From assembly GCA_003566995.1 (NCBI GenBank), contig PXBG01000027.1, forward strand, positions 1 through 35,657: a DNA stretch of 35,657 nucleotides. Direction: 5' to 3'. Of the stretch, positions 1 to 8,536 are shown in pieces. Each line of letters begins with the position of its first letter. Position 1 is the first letter of the stretch. The notes beneath the pieces were generated by a model that saw nothing but the letters and a program-made list of their open reading frames with translations, was not told the DNA's origin and searched no databases. This stretch comes from Syntrophobacteraceae bacterium. Its GTDB lineage: Bacteria > Desulfobacterota > Syntrophobacteria > Syntrophobacterales > Syntrophobacteraceae. The position numbers and the translations under genes were made by a program.

Positions 1-1199
1 CCTTCAAAAATGATGAGCTCAAACTCACCATACGAAAAGCCATCGACCTGTATCACCTCATCAAACAGAACCGCCTCATGAGCCAGGCGCTTCAGGAACG
101 TTATGGCTTCAGCAACATCGTGGGCAAGAGCACCCCCATGCAAAGGGTTTACGAACTCATTGAAAAGGTCGCGCCCACCAAAGCCACCGTACTCATCACA
201 GGAGAGTCGGGCACCGGCAAGGAGTTGATTGCCCGGGCCATACACTTCAACAGCAGCCGAAGGGCAAAGCCTTTCATTTCGGTCAACTGCGGAGCTTTGC
301 CCGAAAGCCTTCTGGAAAGTGAGCTCTTCGGGCATGAAAAGGGTGCATTCAGCGGAGCCGTCAGTCAGCGGAAGGGGCGTTTTGAAACGGCTCACGGAGG
401 AACGCTTTTTCTGGATGAAATCAGTGAAATGTCTCCTCCCCTTCAGGTGAGGCTTCTGCGAGTGCTTCAGGAAATGGAATTTGAGCGTGTGGGGAGTAGC
501 GAGAGCATTCGTGTGGATGTGCGTGTGGTGGCCGCGTCCAACAGGAATCTGAAGGAGGAAGTTGCGGCCAATCGCTTTCGGGCCGATCTCTTTTACAGGC
601 TCAACGTGCTTCACATCGATCTTCCTCCCCTGAGAAGCAGAACGGGTGACATACCCCTTTTGGTGAATCATTTTCTGGCGAAATACAGTGGGGAGAAAAA
701 CGAACAAAAATCCCTGACCTTCGAGCAGGAAGCCTTCCGCAAGTTGCTCGAATATTCATGGCCTGGAAATGTGAGAGAACTTGAAAACGCTGTGGAAAGG
801 GCGGTCATTCTTGCCACGGGAAATCAAATCCATTTGCAGGACCTGCCTTCGGAGATTCGAGAAGCAGGCTCTGACGCTCCTTCCGGTGACGAAAGTTCTC
901 AGATCATGGCCACAGGCGCCCAGGGGGAGGGCGAAGCCGTCGAACCGCAGCCCATCCCTCATGTGGCCCCGGGAGAAAGGCTTCAGGCAACGGGGCTCAA
1001 ACCCCGGCAGATGAAGGCCCTGGAGTTTCTGCGTGTCCATGGTTTCATCACCAACAAATACTATTCCCGGATCAACGAGATATCCGAACGTCAGGCATTG
1101 CGCGAGCTCAATGAGATGGTTGAAGGGGAACTGCTTGAGAGGCTGGGCAAGGGCAGGGCCTGCCGTTACATACTGACGGCGGGCACGGGCAAGGAATAG
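1..1199 (+). CDS. Sigma-54-dependent response regulator (NtrC family), 5' end outside window
   Basis: The reading frame is open to the left edge; the first internal ATG is at 78. Codons before it read like the end of a receiver domain (F-K-N-D-E-L just after the expected Lys-Pro), so the gene is 5'-truncated by the window. Counting from the Met at 78, an AAA+ domain follows: Walker A GESGTGKE (42-49), a sigma-54 contact loop GAFSGA (89-94, usual form GAFTGA) and Walker [10 protein letters not shown] (107-115). Such proteins remodel sigma-54 RNA polymerase at enhancer-dependent promoters. After the AAA+ domain and a low-complexity linker (about 265-310), the last 65 residues look like a winged helix (ITNKYYSRI, then [11 protein letters not shown], then LLERLGKGR) instead of the usual Fis-type helix-turn-helix. 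The gene ends 2 bp from the convergent DHH gene. The partner kinase is not visible. Confidence 0.93.
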   Translation, partial: FKNDELKLTIRKAIDLYHLIKQNRLMSQALQERYGFSNIVGKSTPMQRVYELIEKVAPTKATVLITGESGTGKELIARAIHFNSSRRAKPFISVNCGALPESLLESELFGHEKGAFSGAVSQRKGRFETAHGGTLFLDEISEMSPPLQVRLLRVLQEMEFERVGSSESIRVDVRVVAASNRNLKEEVAANRFRADLFYRLNVLHIDLPPLRSRTGDIPLLVNHFLAKYSGEKNEQKSLTFEQEAFRKLLEYSWPGNVRELENAVERAVILATGNQIHLQDLPSEIREAGSDAPSGDESSQIMATGAQGEGEAVEPQPIPHVAPGERLQATGLKPRQMKALEFLRVHGFITNKYYSRINEISERQALRELNEMVEGELLERLGKGRACRYILTAGTGKE

Positions 1200-1201
1200 G
1201 T

Positions 1202-2233
1202 TCACTTTTTGTAGGGAGACAGTTTTTTTCGGACGAATTTTTCCACGCTGGATGGATTGACTTTGCCCATGACAAGGCTCAGGTTCTCGAGGGGTATTTC
1301 AGCGCGGGCCATGGAGGCATGACCGCCGGCACAGCCGATGGAGCCAAAGGCTTCTCTCACCACTTTTCCTGCGTCCTTGCGGTACCCGTCATTGCGGATC
1401 ACCACGATGAGTGCTTCGTCATAGATTCCCGAAATGATGCTCCAGGATATGTCGTGAATTTTCAGGAAGAATTCAGCCACTTCCACGAGAATGTCTGCCA
1501 GGGGGACTTCATCCAGGTGCGCGTAAATCCTGTCCCTGGACACGTGTCTTCTTTCCACGGCCTTTTGAAAGAACTTGAGGTCTTCGAGGGAAAGGTCGGA
1601 GATCTCAATTTTTCTGAGGGCACTGTGGTTCGCCAAAGGATAAAGGGTGCGGAATGCCTCGATGTCTTCAACCAGCGTGTGGCGCTCAAAGTTACGGGTG
1701 TCGGTTTTGATGCCATAGAGAAGAGCCGTGGCAAGGGTTGCGGAAGGTTTGATTTTGGCGGCTCTCAGATAGCTGATGAGAATGGTTGAAGTGGATCCAT
1801 AGTCCGGGCGCACATCCATAAAAGGAGCATCGCTGGGGTGCGTGGTTGGATGGTGGTCGATGATTGCGCTGTAGGAAAGCTTCTGAAACAACTCATTGTG
1901 GACGGGCTGGGCATCCACAAGGACAAATTTGTCGAATGTGGAAAGGTCCATCTTTTTGGTCAAAAGAGTGAGGGGCAGTTTGAGCAGGCGGACCATGGTG
2001 ACGTTGTTGAGGCGCCGAATGGGCCGAATCATTCCAACGGTGGTGGATTGAACCTTTCTCCAGAGCAGTCTTCTCACGGCAAGGGCACTGGCAATGGCAT
2101 CGGGATCGGGATCGATGGTGACGAGCACCTGATCTTTTGAACTGAACTGAGCGTAGAAACTTTCCAGCATGTCTTTCCTGGAACGTCGTTTCTTGCCCGT
2201 TTTTTTTGCGGGTTTACGGGAATCATCGGCCAT
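1202..2233 (-). CDS. DHH/DHHA1 family phosphoesterase
   Basis: This 343-residue protein belongs to the DHH superfamily (NrnA/RecJ-like), metal-dependent enzymes that hydrolyse phosphodiesters in short oligonucleotides or cyclic-dinucleotide breakdown products. Motif I is I-DPDPD-AIASA (about 40-50), an Asp (LVD, about 107) follows, the signature DHH is at 126-128, and a GIKTDT motif lies further on. The C-terminal DHHA1 part has the glycine-rich GCAGGHASMA substrate-binding motif. Motif I lacks the His that opens it in typical NrnA. The N terminus is a basic stretch rich in Lys and Arg. The ATG at 2233 is preferred over an in-frame GTG at 2242; neither has a strong ribosome site. The exact substrate cannot be told from sequence. 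Confidence 0.9.
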   Translation of the reverse strand: MADDSRKPAKKTGKKRRSRKDMLESFYAQFSSKDQVLVTIDPDPDAIASALAVRRLLWRKVQSTTVGMIRPIRRLNNVTMVRLLKLPLTLLTKKMDLSTFDKFVLVDAQPVHNELFQKLSYSAIIDHHPTTHPSDAPFMDVRPDYGSTSTILISYLRAAKIKPSATLATALLYGIKTDTRNFERHTLVEDIEAFRTLYPLANHSALRKIEISDLSLEDLKFFQKAVERRHVSRDRIYAHLDEVPLADILVEVAEFFLKIHDISWSIISGIYDEALIVVIRNDGYRKDAGKVVREAFGSIGCAGGHASMARAEIPLENLSLVMGKVNPSSVEKFVRKKLSPYKK

Positions 2234-2285
2234 GCGGCACACTCGGGTATGGAAAGTGAGAACCAGGCAGTGTGGAAGGAGTCAT

Positions 2286-2314
2286 AAAAAAAGGGTGGTT
2301 CATCACCACCCTTT
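2286..2314 (-). terminator. Rho-independent terminator of tRNA-Gly
   Basis: On the minus strand a 10-bp stem AAAGGGTGGT / ACCACCCTTT with a 5-base loop is followed by a T run. It begins 16 bases past the encoded CCA end of the tRNA, in the right orientation to end that transcript. Confidence 0.8.
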
Positions 2315-2329
2315 GGGTTTTGCTTTGAG

Positions 2330-2404
<75 letters not shown>

Positions 2405-2422
2405 TCGGCAGCAACGAGTGTG

Positions 2423-2451
2423 TTTGTACCGGAAAGGCACATGACTGTCAA
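2423..2451 (-). promoter_or_regulatory. Sigma-70 promoter of tRNA-Gly
   Basis: On the minus strand TTGACA (2446-2451) and TACAAA (2423-2428) are separated by exactly 17 bases. The expected start of transcription is about 12 bases before the first base of the tRNA. Confidence 0.75.
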
Positions 2452-2648
2452 GAAAAAAAACGAGGGACACACAGAGTCTGATAAGGTATATTATGTAAAC
2501 CAAAATGCATCCCTTTTCCTCTCCCGGTGTCAGGGGGTTCCCTTTTCTTTGTCTTTTCTTCAGTGATAAACTGACGATTCCAAAGGTTGAAAATTCAACA
2601 GCCCCGAAAGCTGTGCTCACCAAATCCAACATGAAAAGGTTTCACACA

Positions 2649-3428
2649 ATGGCCACTTACAAACCTTCCACCCTGGCAAAAAACCTCGCTTACATTTTAC
2701 ACCACGCACCCGAGCAACACGGTCTTTTCTGGACTCCCGACGGAACCATGCCCTGGAAGGAATTTTACTGGGCCCTGCAGGAAGATCCCTCCCTTCGCTT
2801 CGTCAGGGAAGCCCATCTGCGGGAAATCGGCTTTCTCGGCATTGAATTTCCTGCCAAGCTCGAAGACAAAACCCTTCATCTGTGCGAGGGGTATTCCGGT
2901 CATCCCCTGCAACCAACGGCAGAGGTGCCGTCGAGGCTTCACTTCGCCTGCCGGAGAAAAGCCTATCTCAACACCCTGGAAAATGGGCTTCGGCCAGGAA
3001 GCAGGCCCTTCGTGCCCCTTTTCACCGACCGTGACCTGGCATTGCGGGTGGGCAAAAGACGGGACCCCGGCGCCATCGTGGTGGAAATTGAGGCCTTGTC
3101 CGCTTCAGAGGATGGTGTTGCCTTTTGGCATGCCGGCCAGGGCATGTTCCTTGTGGAAGCCCTTCCCGCCAAATACCTTGTGGCACCCAGGCTCAAGGAA
3201 AGTTTTCTTGAGGAACTGGCAAATCTGGCCAAAAAGGAAAAAACCAAGAACAAGGCAGCGGCTAGGGAACAAACTTCGCCCCCCACTCCGGGTTCTTTTT
3301 TCCTCCAGTCCAAACACCTGGAGGAAACCGCCTCCAAAAGCTCCGTTCAGGCCCGAAAACAAAAGGCAAAGTATGGTCCCGACTGGAAAAAGGCCGCTCG
3401 AAAGGATCGCAGGAAACGGAATGTGTGA
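2649..3428 (+). CDS. kptA: Divergent KptA/Tpt1-like RNA 2'-phosphotransferase
   Basis: The 259-residue product resembles KptA/Tpt1, which transfers an internal RNA 2'-phosphate to NAD. Residues 8-60 match the N-terminal winged-helix half, and about 95-180 the NAD-binding half (ENGLRPGSRPFVPL, ALRVGKRRD, GVAFWHAGQGMFLVE). Several key positions differ. The family's Arg-His pair is His18-His19; the Arg before the GHS motif has no clear counterpart near GYSGH (81-85); the HGT motif reads HFA (98-100); and VHLS reads VPLF. Arg119 is kept. A basic tail rich in Lys, Arg and Ala (about 185-259) is not part of the usual 180-200-residue enzyme and could bind RNA. The start at 2649 has AAAAGG 9 bases upstream; an earlier in-frame ATG at 2505 adds unlike sequence. 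Family membership is fairly sure, catalytic activity is not. Confidence 0.82.
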   Translation: MATYKPSTLAKNLAYILHHAPEQHGLFWTPDGTMPWKEFYWALQEDPSLRFVREAHLREIGFLGIEFPAKLEDKTLHLCEGYSGHPLQPTAEVPSRLHFACRRKAYLNTLENGLRPGSRPFVPLFTDRDLALRVGKRRDPGAIVVEIEALSASEDGVAFWHAGQGMFLVEALPAKYLVAPRLKESFLEELANLAKKEKTKNKAAAREQTSPPTPGSFFLQSKHLEETASKSSVQARKQKAKYGPDWKKAARKDRRKRNV

Positions 3429-3462
3429 GCGAATGGAATGAGTGGAGTGATCGGTGAAGGGG

Positions 3463-4185
3463 CTAGGCAGCGCCTCCCAGGTAGGCCTGCTGAACTTCCG
3501 GATTGGAAATGAGTGCCTGCGCCTCATCATCCAAAACTATCTTTCCCAGTTCCATCACGTACCCCCGGTTGGCGAATTTCAGGGCGGCCCTTGCGTTTTG
3601 CTCCACCAGAAGCACCGTGACACCCGTCTGGTTGATCTCCCGAAGGGTCTGAAAAATGGTTTTCACCAGGAGCGGTGCCAGCCCCAGGCTTGGTTCGTCC
3701 AGAAGCAGAATCCTTGGCTCGCTCATGAGCGCCCTTCCAATGGCAAGCATCTGTTGCTCTCCTCCACTGAGGGTCCCTGCCAGTTGATGACGGCGCTCAC
3801 CCAAAATGGGAAACAAATGATGGATCCACTCCCGTGTTCTTTTGACCCGGGCGGAATCCCTGGACACAAAAGCCCCCAGGTTGAGGTTTTCCTGCACCGT
3901 GAGGGTTCCGAAAACTCTTCGACCTTCAGGGACCTGGGCAATGCCCTCCTTGACGACCTTGTGAGCCGGGAGCTTGTGCAAGGGAGTCTTGTCAAAATAA
4001 ATGGCGCCCCTGGCAGCTCTCACCAGTCCGCTTATGGTGAGAAGAGTGGTGTATTTGCCCGCCCCGTTGGCCCCGAGAATGGTGACAATTTCCCCTTCCG
4101 TTACCTTGAGGTTGATTCCGTGCAGGACTTCGATGTTTCCGTATTTGACATGAAGGTCGACGATTTCCAAAAGCATGTCAGTCAT
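3463..4185 (-). CDS. livF: Branched-chain amino acid ABC transporter ATPase LivF
   Basis: LivF is one of the two cytoplasmic ATPases that power the LivHM permease. The protein has the expected length (about 240 residues), signature LSGGEQQ, Walker B RILLLDEPS and the LivF-typical LLVEQNA after it. The Walker A motif is abnormal: GANGAGK is followed by Tyr (codon TAC at 4051-4053) where Ser or Thr should coordinate magnesium. A single base change from TCC (Ser) would explain it. The start is uncertain: ATGs at 4197, 4185 and 4176 are in frame. The first two overlap the end of livG; 4176 has a purine-rich GAAGAAG about 8 bases upstream and gives the N terminus MLLEIVDL. This is the last gene of the livJHMGF operon, and its 3' end faces the KptA-like gene 35 bp away. 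Confidence 0.95.
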   Translation of the reverse strand: MTDMLLEIVDLHVKYGNIEVLHGINLKVTEGEIVTILGANGAGKYTTLLTISGLVRAARGAIYFDKTPLHKLPAHKVVKEGIAQVPEGRRVFGTLTVQENLNLGAFVSRDSARVKRTREWIHHLFPILGERRHQLAGTLSGGEQQMLAIGRALMSEPRILLLDEPSLGLAPLLVKTIFQTLREINQTGVTVLLVEQNARAALKFANRGYVMELGKIVLDDEAQALISNPEVQQAYLGGAA

Positions 4186-4945
4186 CTTCTTCCACACCCA
4201 GGTAGGCCTGAATGACCCGGGGATCGGTTTTTATTTCCTGAGGCGGACCCTCGGCAATCTTGGAGCCATACTCCAGAACCACGATGTTCTCGCAAACCCT
4301 CATGACAAGGCTCATGTCATGTTCGATGAGCAGAACCGTGATTCCCCTCTCCTTCATTTTTCCAATGAGGGCCACCAGCTGCCACGTTTCGTGTTCGTTC
4401 ATGCCTCCCGCAGGCTCATCCAGTATGATGAGGCTGGGTTTGGTGGCCAAAGCCCTGGCAATTTCCAGCAAACGCTGTTTGCCGTAGGAAAGGTTCCTGG
4501 CCATCTGCAGGGCGTTGCTGTCCAGGCCCACGAATGCAAGAGCCTCCATGGCCTCCTCAAGGGCCATCTTTTCTTCCCTGCGCTGACGGGGGGTGTGAAA
4601 AAGGGAGCCTAGCACTCCCGATTTCATTTGAGAGTGGCATCCAGCGAGGACGTTCTCCAGGGCGGACAAATTCTGAAAGAGCCTTATGGTCTGAAATGTT
4701 CGTGCGATGCCCTGGGAGATGATGCGATGAGTGGGAAAGTTCACAATGGATTGATCTTTGAAAAGAATCTCTCCCTGGTCGGCCCTGTAGATGCCCGTGA
4801 TGAGGTTGAACACGGTGGTTTTGCCCGCGCCATTGGGACCGATCAGCCCCACCACTGTATCGGGTTGCACATCAAATGACACGGAGTTCACGGCCGTGAG
4901 GCCGCCGAAACTTTTGGTGAGGCGACTGACGCTGAGAAGTTTCAC
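4178..4945 (-). CDS. livG: Branched-chain amino acid ABC transporter ATPase LivG
   Basis: LivG is the second ATPase of the Liv-type importer and forms the nucleotide-binding pair with LivF. It has an intact Walker A GPNGAGKTT (about 36-44), the signature LSYGKQR, Walker B LIILDEPAGG and the H-loop LLIEHDM, plus the long LivG insertion with R-x-F-Q-x-x-R-L-F (RTFQTIRLF) and a charged stretch near 115-130. The length of 255 residues is normal. It starts with GTG at 4945, which overlaps the TGA of livM by the common GTGA arrangement, indicating translational coupling. Confidence 0.96.
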   Translation of the reverse strand: MKLLSVSRLTKSFGGLTAVNSVSFDVQPDTVVGLIGPNGAGKTTVFNLITGIYRADQGEILFKDQSIVNFPTHRIISQGIARTFQTIRLFQNLSALENVLAGCHSQMKSGVLGSLFHTPRQRREEKMALEEAMEALAFVGLDSNALQMARNLSYGKQRLLEIARALATKPSLIILDEPAGGMNEHETWQLVALIGKMKERGITVLLIEHDMSLVMRVCENIVVLEYGSKIAEGPPQEIKTDPRVIQAYLGVEEDD

Positions 4946-5904
4946 TCACCCCCCTCCCCGTTCCTTCGGCCCTGGGGCAGAGTGTATTTCCTGGGACGCT
5001 GAGGCAGCAAGCCCTGTGTGCGAAAGATCATCATGCCCACCATGGCGGCACCGAAAACGAGCATGCGGGCGTTTGCGAGATCCCTGAACAGCTCAGGAAG
5101 ACCCACAACGAGCACGGCTCCCAGGATGACTCCCGGTATGCTTCCGGAACCTCCCAGGATCACAATGACAAAAATGATCACAGACTCCCAGAAGGTGAAG
5201 GATTCAGGTGAAATGATGGTCATCTTGGCTGCGTAGATGTTTCCCACCATGCCGGCCCAAACCGCTCCCACCACAAAGGCGGCCAGCTTGTAATGGGCCG
5301 TGTTGATTCCACTTCCCTGAGCCGCCGTTTCGTCCTCTCTCAGGTAATTGAGTGCCCGGCCAAAACGTGAATATTCCAGCTGTCGAAAAAGGAAGATGGT
5401 CACCGCTCCAAAGGCAAGAATCAGGTAATAGAATTCCATGGGAGTTCTCAGGGTCATGCCAAAAACATTTGGCCGGTCGATCCCGAAGATGCCGTTGGAT
5501 CCCCCCGTGAGCCCGAAAACGTTGTTGATGAGGGCGATGCGGACGATCTCGTTCACACCGATGGTGACGATGCAAAGGTAGTCTCCGCGAAGATGAATGA
5601 TGGGCCGGGCAACGATCAAGGCAAAAAGGCCCGCCGAAAGGCCGCACACGGGAATGAGCCAGAGAACCGGAATCTCATACTGGGTGTTCAGGATGGCAGC
5701 CGTATAGGCTCCCACGGCGAAAAATGAGGCATGACCCAGATTGAAAAGGCCGGTGTGGCCCACGATGATGTTGAGGCTCAACCCCAGAATGGCGTAAATG
5801 CCGATGTTGTTGAGCACATCCACCCAATAGGGGTTGAGAAATTGAGGCAGGACCGCCAGAATGCCTGTCGTGATGATGAGCGCAATGGTTTTGTACTGGA
5901 TCAT
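4942..5904 (-). CDS. livM: Branched-chain amino acid ABC transporter permease LivM
   Basis: This 320-residue inner-membrane permease has the typical LivM pattern: hydrophobic helices, then the conserved VGHTGLFNLGHASFFAVGAY near residues 48-67, the loop FGLTGGSNGI, and the coupling region RFGRALNYLREDETAA that contacts the ATPases. The helical segment ILGGSGSIPGVILGA near the C terminus is also family-typical. The ATG at 5904 overlaps the stop of livH (ATGA). The C-terminal tail is short and basic. With LivH it forms the transmembrane channel. Confidence 0.96.
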   Translation of the reverse strand: MIQYKTIALIITTGILAVLPQFLNPYWVDVLNNIGIYAILGLSLNIIVGHTGLFNLGHASFFAVGAYTAAILNTQYEIPVLWLIPVCGLSAGLFALIVARPIIHLRGDYLCIVTIGVNEIVRIALINNVFGLTGGSNGIFGIDRPNVFGMTLRTPMEFYYLILAFGAVTIFLFRQLEYSRFGRALNYLREDETAAQGSGINTAHYKLAAFVVGAVWAGMVGNIYAAKMTIISPESFTFWESVIIFVIVILGGSGSIPGVILGAVLVVGLPELFRDLANARMLVFGAAMVGMMIFRTQGLLPQRPRKYTLPQGRRNGEGGE

Positions 5905-6806
5905 ACCTTTTCTGCAACCCGCTCACCCAGCAAACCCGTCGGGCGAACAATGAGAATGAGGATCAACACCAAAAAGGCTATGGCATCTTTCCAGGCGAAT
6001 GAGATGTAGGTGGCTCCCATGGCTTCGACCACTCCCAGCAAAAGCCCGCCCAGCATGGCTCCGGGAATGTTGCCGATGCCCCCCAGAATGGCCGCTGTGA
6101 AGGCTTTCAAACCGTAGCTCCAGCCCATGGCGAAGTTGATCTGACCGTAGTAAAGTCCCAGCATGAGCCCTGCGGCGCCTCCCAGCGCCGGACCCACGAG
6201 AAAGACCAGGAGGACAACGAGGTTCACATCGATGCCCACGAGCTTTGCCGCGCCCTGGTCGATGGCTGCTGCGCGAATGGCGGTGCCGACTTTTGTCTTC
6301 TGTATGAAAAAGAAGAGCCCCCCCATCATGAGGATGGAAACGCAAAGGATCAGGATCCGTACAAGGGGCACATCGATCCCCACCATGTGAATGGTCATTT
6401 TGGGAAGGATATCGTGCGGGTAATTCAGGTACCGGGCTCCATAGATGAGCATGATGGTGTTTTGGAGGAAAATGGAAGCCCCAAGTGCAGACACAACCGC
6501 AGAAAGGCGGGGAGACTGGCGAAGTGGTCTGTAGGCAACACGGTCCAGCATGGCACCCACCACAGCGATGAGGCCCATGACCATGACCGCAAGAAGCAAA
6601 ACGCCCAAAAGTGGTCCCAACCGGTCCGCGAGAGCAAGGGAGGTCAAAAGGGTGAGTCCCAGATAGGCACCCAGGGTGACCAGCTCGCTGTGAGCAAAAT
6701 TGATGAGCTTCAGCACGCCGTACACCATGGTGTACCCCAGAGCGATGAGGGCATAAATGCTCCCCACCGCCAACCCGTTTGTCAATTGCTGGAGAAATTG
6801 TTCCAT
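5901..6806 (-). CDS. livH: Branched-chain amino acid ABC transporter permease LivH
   Basis: The 301-residue product is the other permease subunit. The N terminus LTNGLAVGSIYALIALGYTMVYG, broken here as LTNGLAVGSIYAL and IALGYTMVYG, is diagnostic of LivH, as are INFAHSEL, the coupling segment GTAIRAAAIDQGAAKLVGID and AILGGIGNIPGAMLGG. About eight membrane segments can be seen. No strong Shine-Dalgarno sequence precedes the ATG at 6806. It is separated from livJ by 305 bp with hairpins, so its level is probably set apart from that of the binding protein. Confidence 0.96.
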   Translation of the reverse strand: MEQFLQQLTNGLAVGSIYALIALGYTMVYGVLKLINFAHSELVTLGAYLGLTLLTSLALADRLGPLLGVLLLAVMVMGLIAVVGAMLDRVAYRPLRQSPRLSAVVSALGASIFLQNTIMLIYGARYLNYPHDILPKMTIHMVGIDVPLVRILILCVSILMMGGLFFFIQKTKVGTAIRAAAIDQGAAKLVGIDVNLVVLLVFLVGPALGGAAGLMLGLYYGQINFAMGWSYGLKAFTAAILGGIGNIPGAMLGGLLLGVVEAMGATYISFAWKDAIAFLVLILILIVRPTGLLGERVAEKV

Positions 6807-7111
6807 GAGGAAATGGATCCGATCATGTCTGTGGGGCCTCTATCAATTCACTCCTCAGTGGCATGGAAAGGCTTGTGCCCCCATGAGAAAAGGCACAAGC
6901 CGTGCCAGCGTCCCGCTGCGCCGGGCCATGCAGGAGGCGCTGATCCTTCCTCCAGAAGCAACCCGGGCTCTCCCGGTGAAGGGCACGCAGCATGACGCCA
7001 CTGTCCCAATCATGGCCCATTTCACGCCAAAGGCGAGAAACCCGGCTTCAGATCACTGCCTTCACGATTTCTCGCCTTTTGATTTCTTCTTCAACCGGAG
7101 GGGCACTGCAG
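6807..7111. other. livJ-livH intercistronic region with two hairpins
   Basis: No gene is supported here. It holds a perfect 10-bp inverted repeat (GGCTTGTGCC at 6870-6879, GGCACAAGCC at 6892-6901) and a 12-bp one (7029-7040 pairing with 7068-7079). On the transcribed minus strand neither is followed by a long T run, so they are more likely mRNA-stabilising or partial-attenuation structures between the binding-protein and permease genes than full terminators. Confidence 0.55.
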
Positions 7112-8233
7112 CTAGGGCTGAAGAATGAATTGTCCTTCATCGTCCACCCGGTAGAGTCTGTAGACCTCTCCCACGCGATCGCCTTTCTCGTTGAAAGAGA
7201 TCTCGCCCGTGAGCCCAGGAAAACCTTTCAGTTCATTTCGAAGATAGTCCGATACCTCATCCGCATCTGTGGAGTTGGTCCTGGCAATGGCCTCGGTCAC
7301 GACGCGAAAGCCGTCACCGGCAAGGACCGCATAAATGGAGTTAGGAGGATTGCCGTATCTTTGGGAAAAAGACTCCAGAAAAGCTTTGGTTTCCTCTCCG
7401 GGAAGATCCTGGGGCAGAGGAGCACTCAAAAAATAGAATCCAGACGCAGCGGCCACCCCCGCAGTCTTGACCAGATCGGGATTGTTGGTGGCATCTCCTC
7501 CCATGAAAGGCACATCCCAGTTCATGTCCCTCTTCTGTCTCAAGAGAAGCCCCGCCTCACCGTAATAGCCGGTGAAAAAGACAAGATCGGGGCTGGAACG
7601 CCTCATTTGGGTGAGAATGGCCGTGTAGTCCTGTTCCCTGGGAGTGAGCGCATCGAAGAAGACGATTTCAATGTCCGGGTTGCCAGCGAGCAGCTGCCGC
7701 GCCTCATCGGCAAGGCCCCTTGCATAGGTGCTGCTGTCATGAAGGATGGCGAGTCTCTCCACTCCCCGGTCTTCAATGCTCTGCACCGCCACCCTGGCCT
7801 GCTCGTCGTCGCGGGGACAGGTTCTGAAAAAATAAGGAAGACCTTTTTCAGAGAGACGAATGGCCGTGGAACCGTTGGCCACCTGGATGATTCGGTTTTC
7901 GTCAAATATGTTCTGAGTCGCTTCCGTCACGGCAGAGCCATAAGTGCCGATGACCGCCACAATCCCCTGCGTTGCCAGCCTCTGGGCCGCAAGAGCTGCT
8001 GTGCGGGGATTTCCGCCATCGTCCGCCATGACGATTTCCACCGTCTTGCCCGGGATCCCATCTCTTGCGTTCAAATCATCAGCCAAAAGATTGAGCACCT
8101 GATTCATCTCCGCACCTTCACTGGCCCAGGATCCCGTCATGGGTCCCATGAGGCCAATCCTGATCTTCTCCGAAGCATGGGACGTTCCGCAAGCAAGTAA
8201 CAGTGCCAGTGCAAAAAAGAGCGATTTCTTCAT
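7112..8233 (-). CDS. livJ: Branched-chain amino acid type ABC transporter substrate-binding protein
   Basis: This 373-residue protein is a type I periplasmic binding protein of the Leu/Ile/Val (HAAT) family that captures the ligand and hands it to LivHM. The N terminus is a classical export signal: two lysines, a hydrophobic core, then LLACGTSHA. Cleavage could be after SHA (signal peptidase I) or before Cys15 as a lipoprotein, although LLAC is a poor lipobox. The mature part has the family features IRIGLMGPMTG, DDGGNPRTAALAAQRL and VAVIGTYGSAVTEA. The ligand could be branched-chain amino acids, another amino acid or an aromatic compound. The ATG at 8233 has a strong GGAGGAGA 7 bases upstream. 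It is the first gene of the operon. Confidence 0.94.
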   Translation of the reverse strand: MKKSLFFALALLLACGTSHASEKIRIGLMGPMTGSWASEGAEMNQVLNLLADDLNARDGIPGKTVEIVMADDGGNPRTAALAAQRLATQGIVAVIGTYGSAVTEATQNIFDENRIIQVANGSTAIRLSEKGLPYFFRTCPRDDEQARVAVQSIEDRGVERLAILHDSSTYARGLADEARQLLAGNPDIEIVFFDALTPREQDYTAILTQMRRSSPDLVFFTGYYGEAGLLLRQKRDMNWDVPFMGGDATNNPDLVKTAGVAAASGFYFLSAPLPQDLPGEETKAFLESFSQRYGNPPNSIYAVLAGDGFRVVTEAIARTNSTDADEVSDYLRNELKGFPGLTGEISFNEKGDRVGEVYRLYRVDDEGQFILQP

Positions 8234-8536
8234 GAATCTCTCCTCCGTGAATGGTGGTGCGTTGCTCTAAAGAATTTTTTGATCTGAGAGGGATCAGCCC
8301 AGTGGAATCCGGCTGAAAGAAGGCAAAAATAGCAGGGAATACGAAAGGTGTCAACTCATTGGTGGGTTTGGCAATTGAAGTGATTTCAGGGGTTTTGGGG
8401 CTGTTTGAAAACTGTCTGCCAATGTGCGGCGGCGATGGGCTCAAAGGGGTCTTTTGTCCTTTTTGCCCGAAAGCACCATGCTCAAAATCTGTTCTTTTCC
8501 ATAATTATGATCAGGCTTTCGAAAAAAACGTTTTGT
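8234..8536. other. Upstream region of livJ
   Basis: This 303-bp stretch holds the liv promoter and its leader. Nothing else is recognisable; no open frame in it has coding character, and there is no clear terminator for the small gene that ends at 8537. Confidence 0.6.
8326..8354 (-). promoter_or_regulatory. Sigma-70 promoter of the liv operon
   Basis: On the minus strand TTGACA (8349-8354) and TATTTT (8326-8331) are 17 bases apart, a near-consensus promoter. Transcription should start near 8318, giving a leader of about 85 nt before livJ. The -10 region lies in a 13-mer (CTGCTATTTTTGC, 8323-8335) that recurs at the promoter proposed for the upstream small gene. Confidence 0.75.

Noticed and set aside
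6992..8200. A 402-codon plus-strand frame opposite livJ
   Set aside because: It is antisense to an intact binding-protein gene with signal peptide and strong ribosome site; its own translation resembles no protein.
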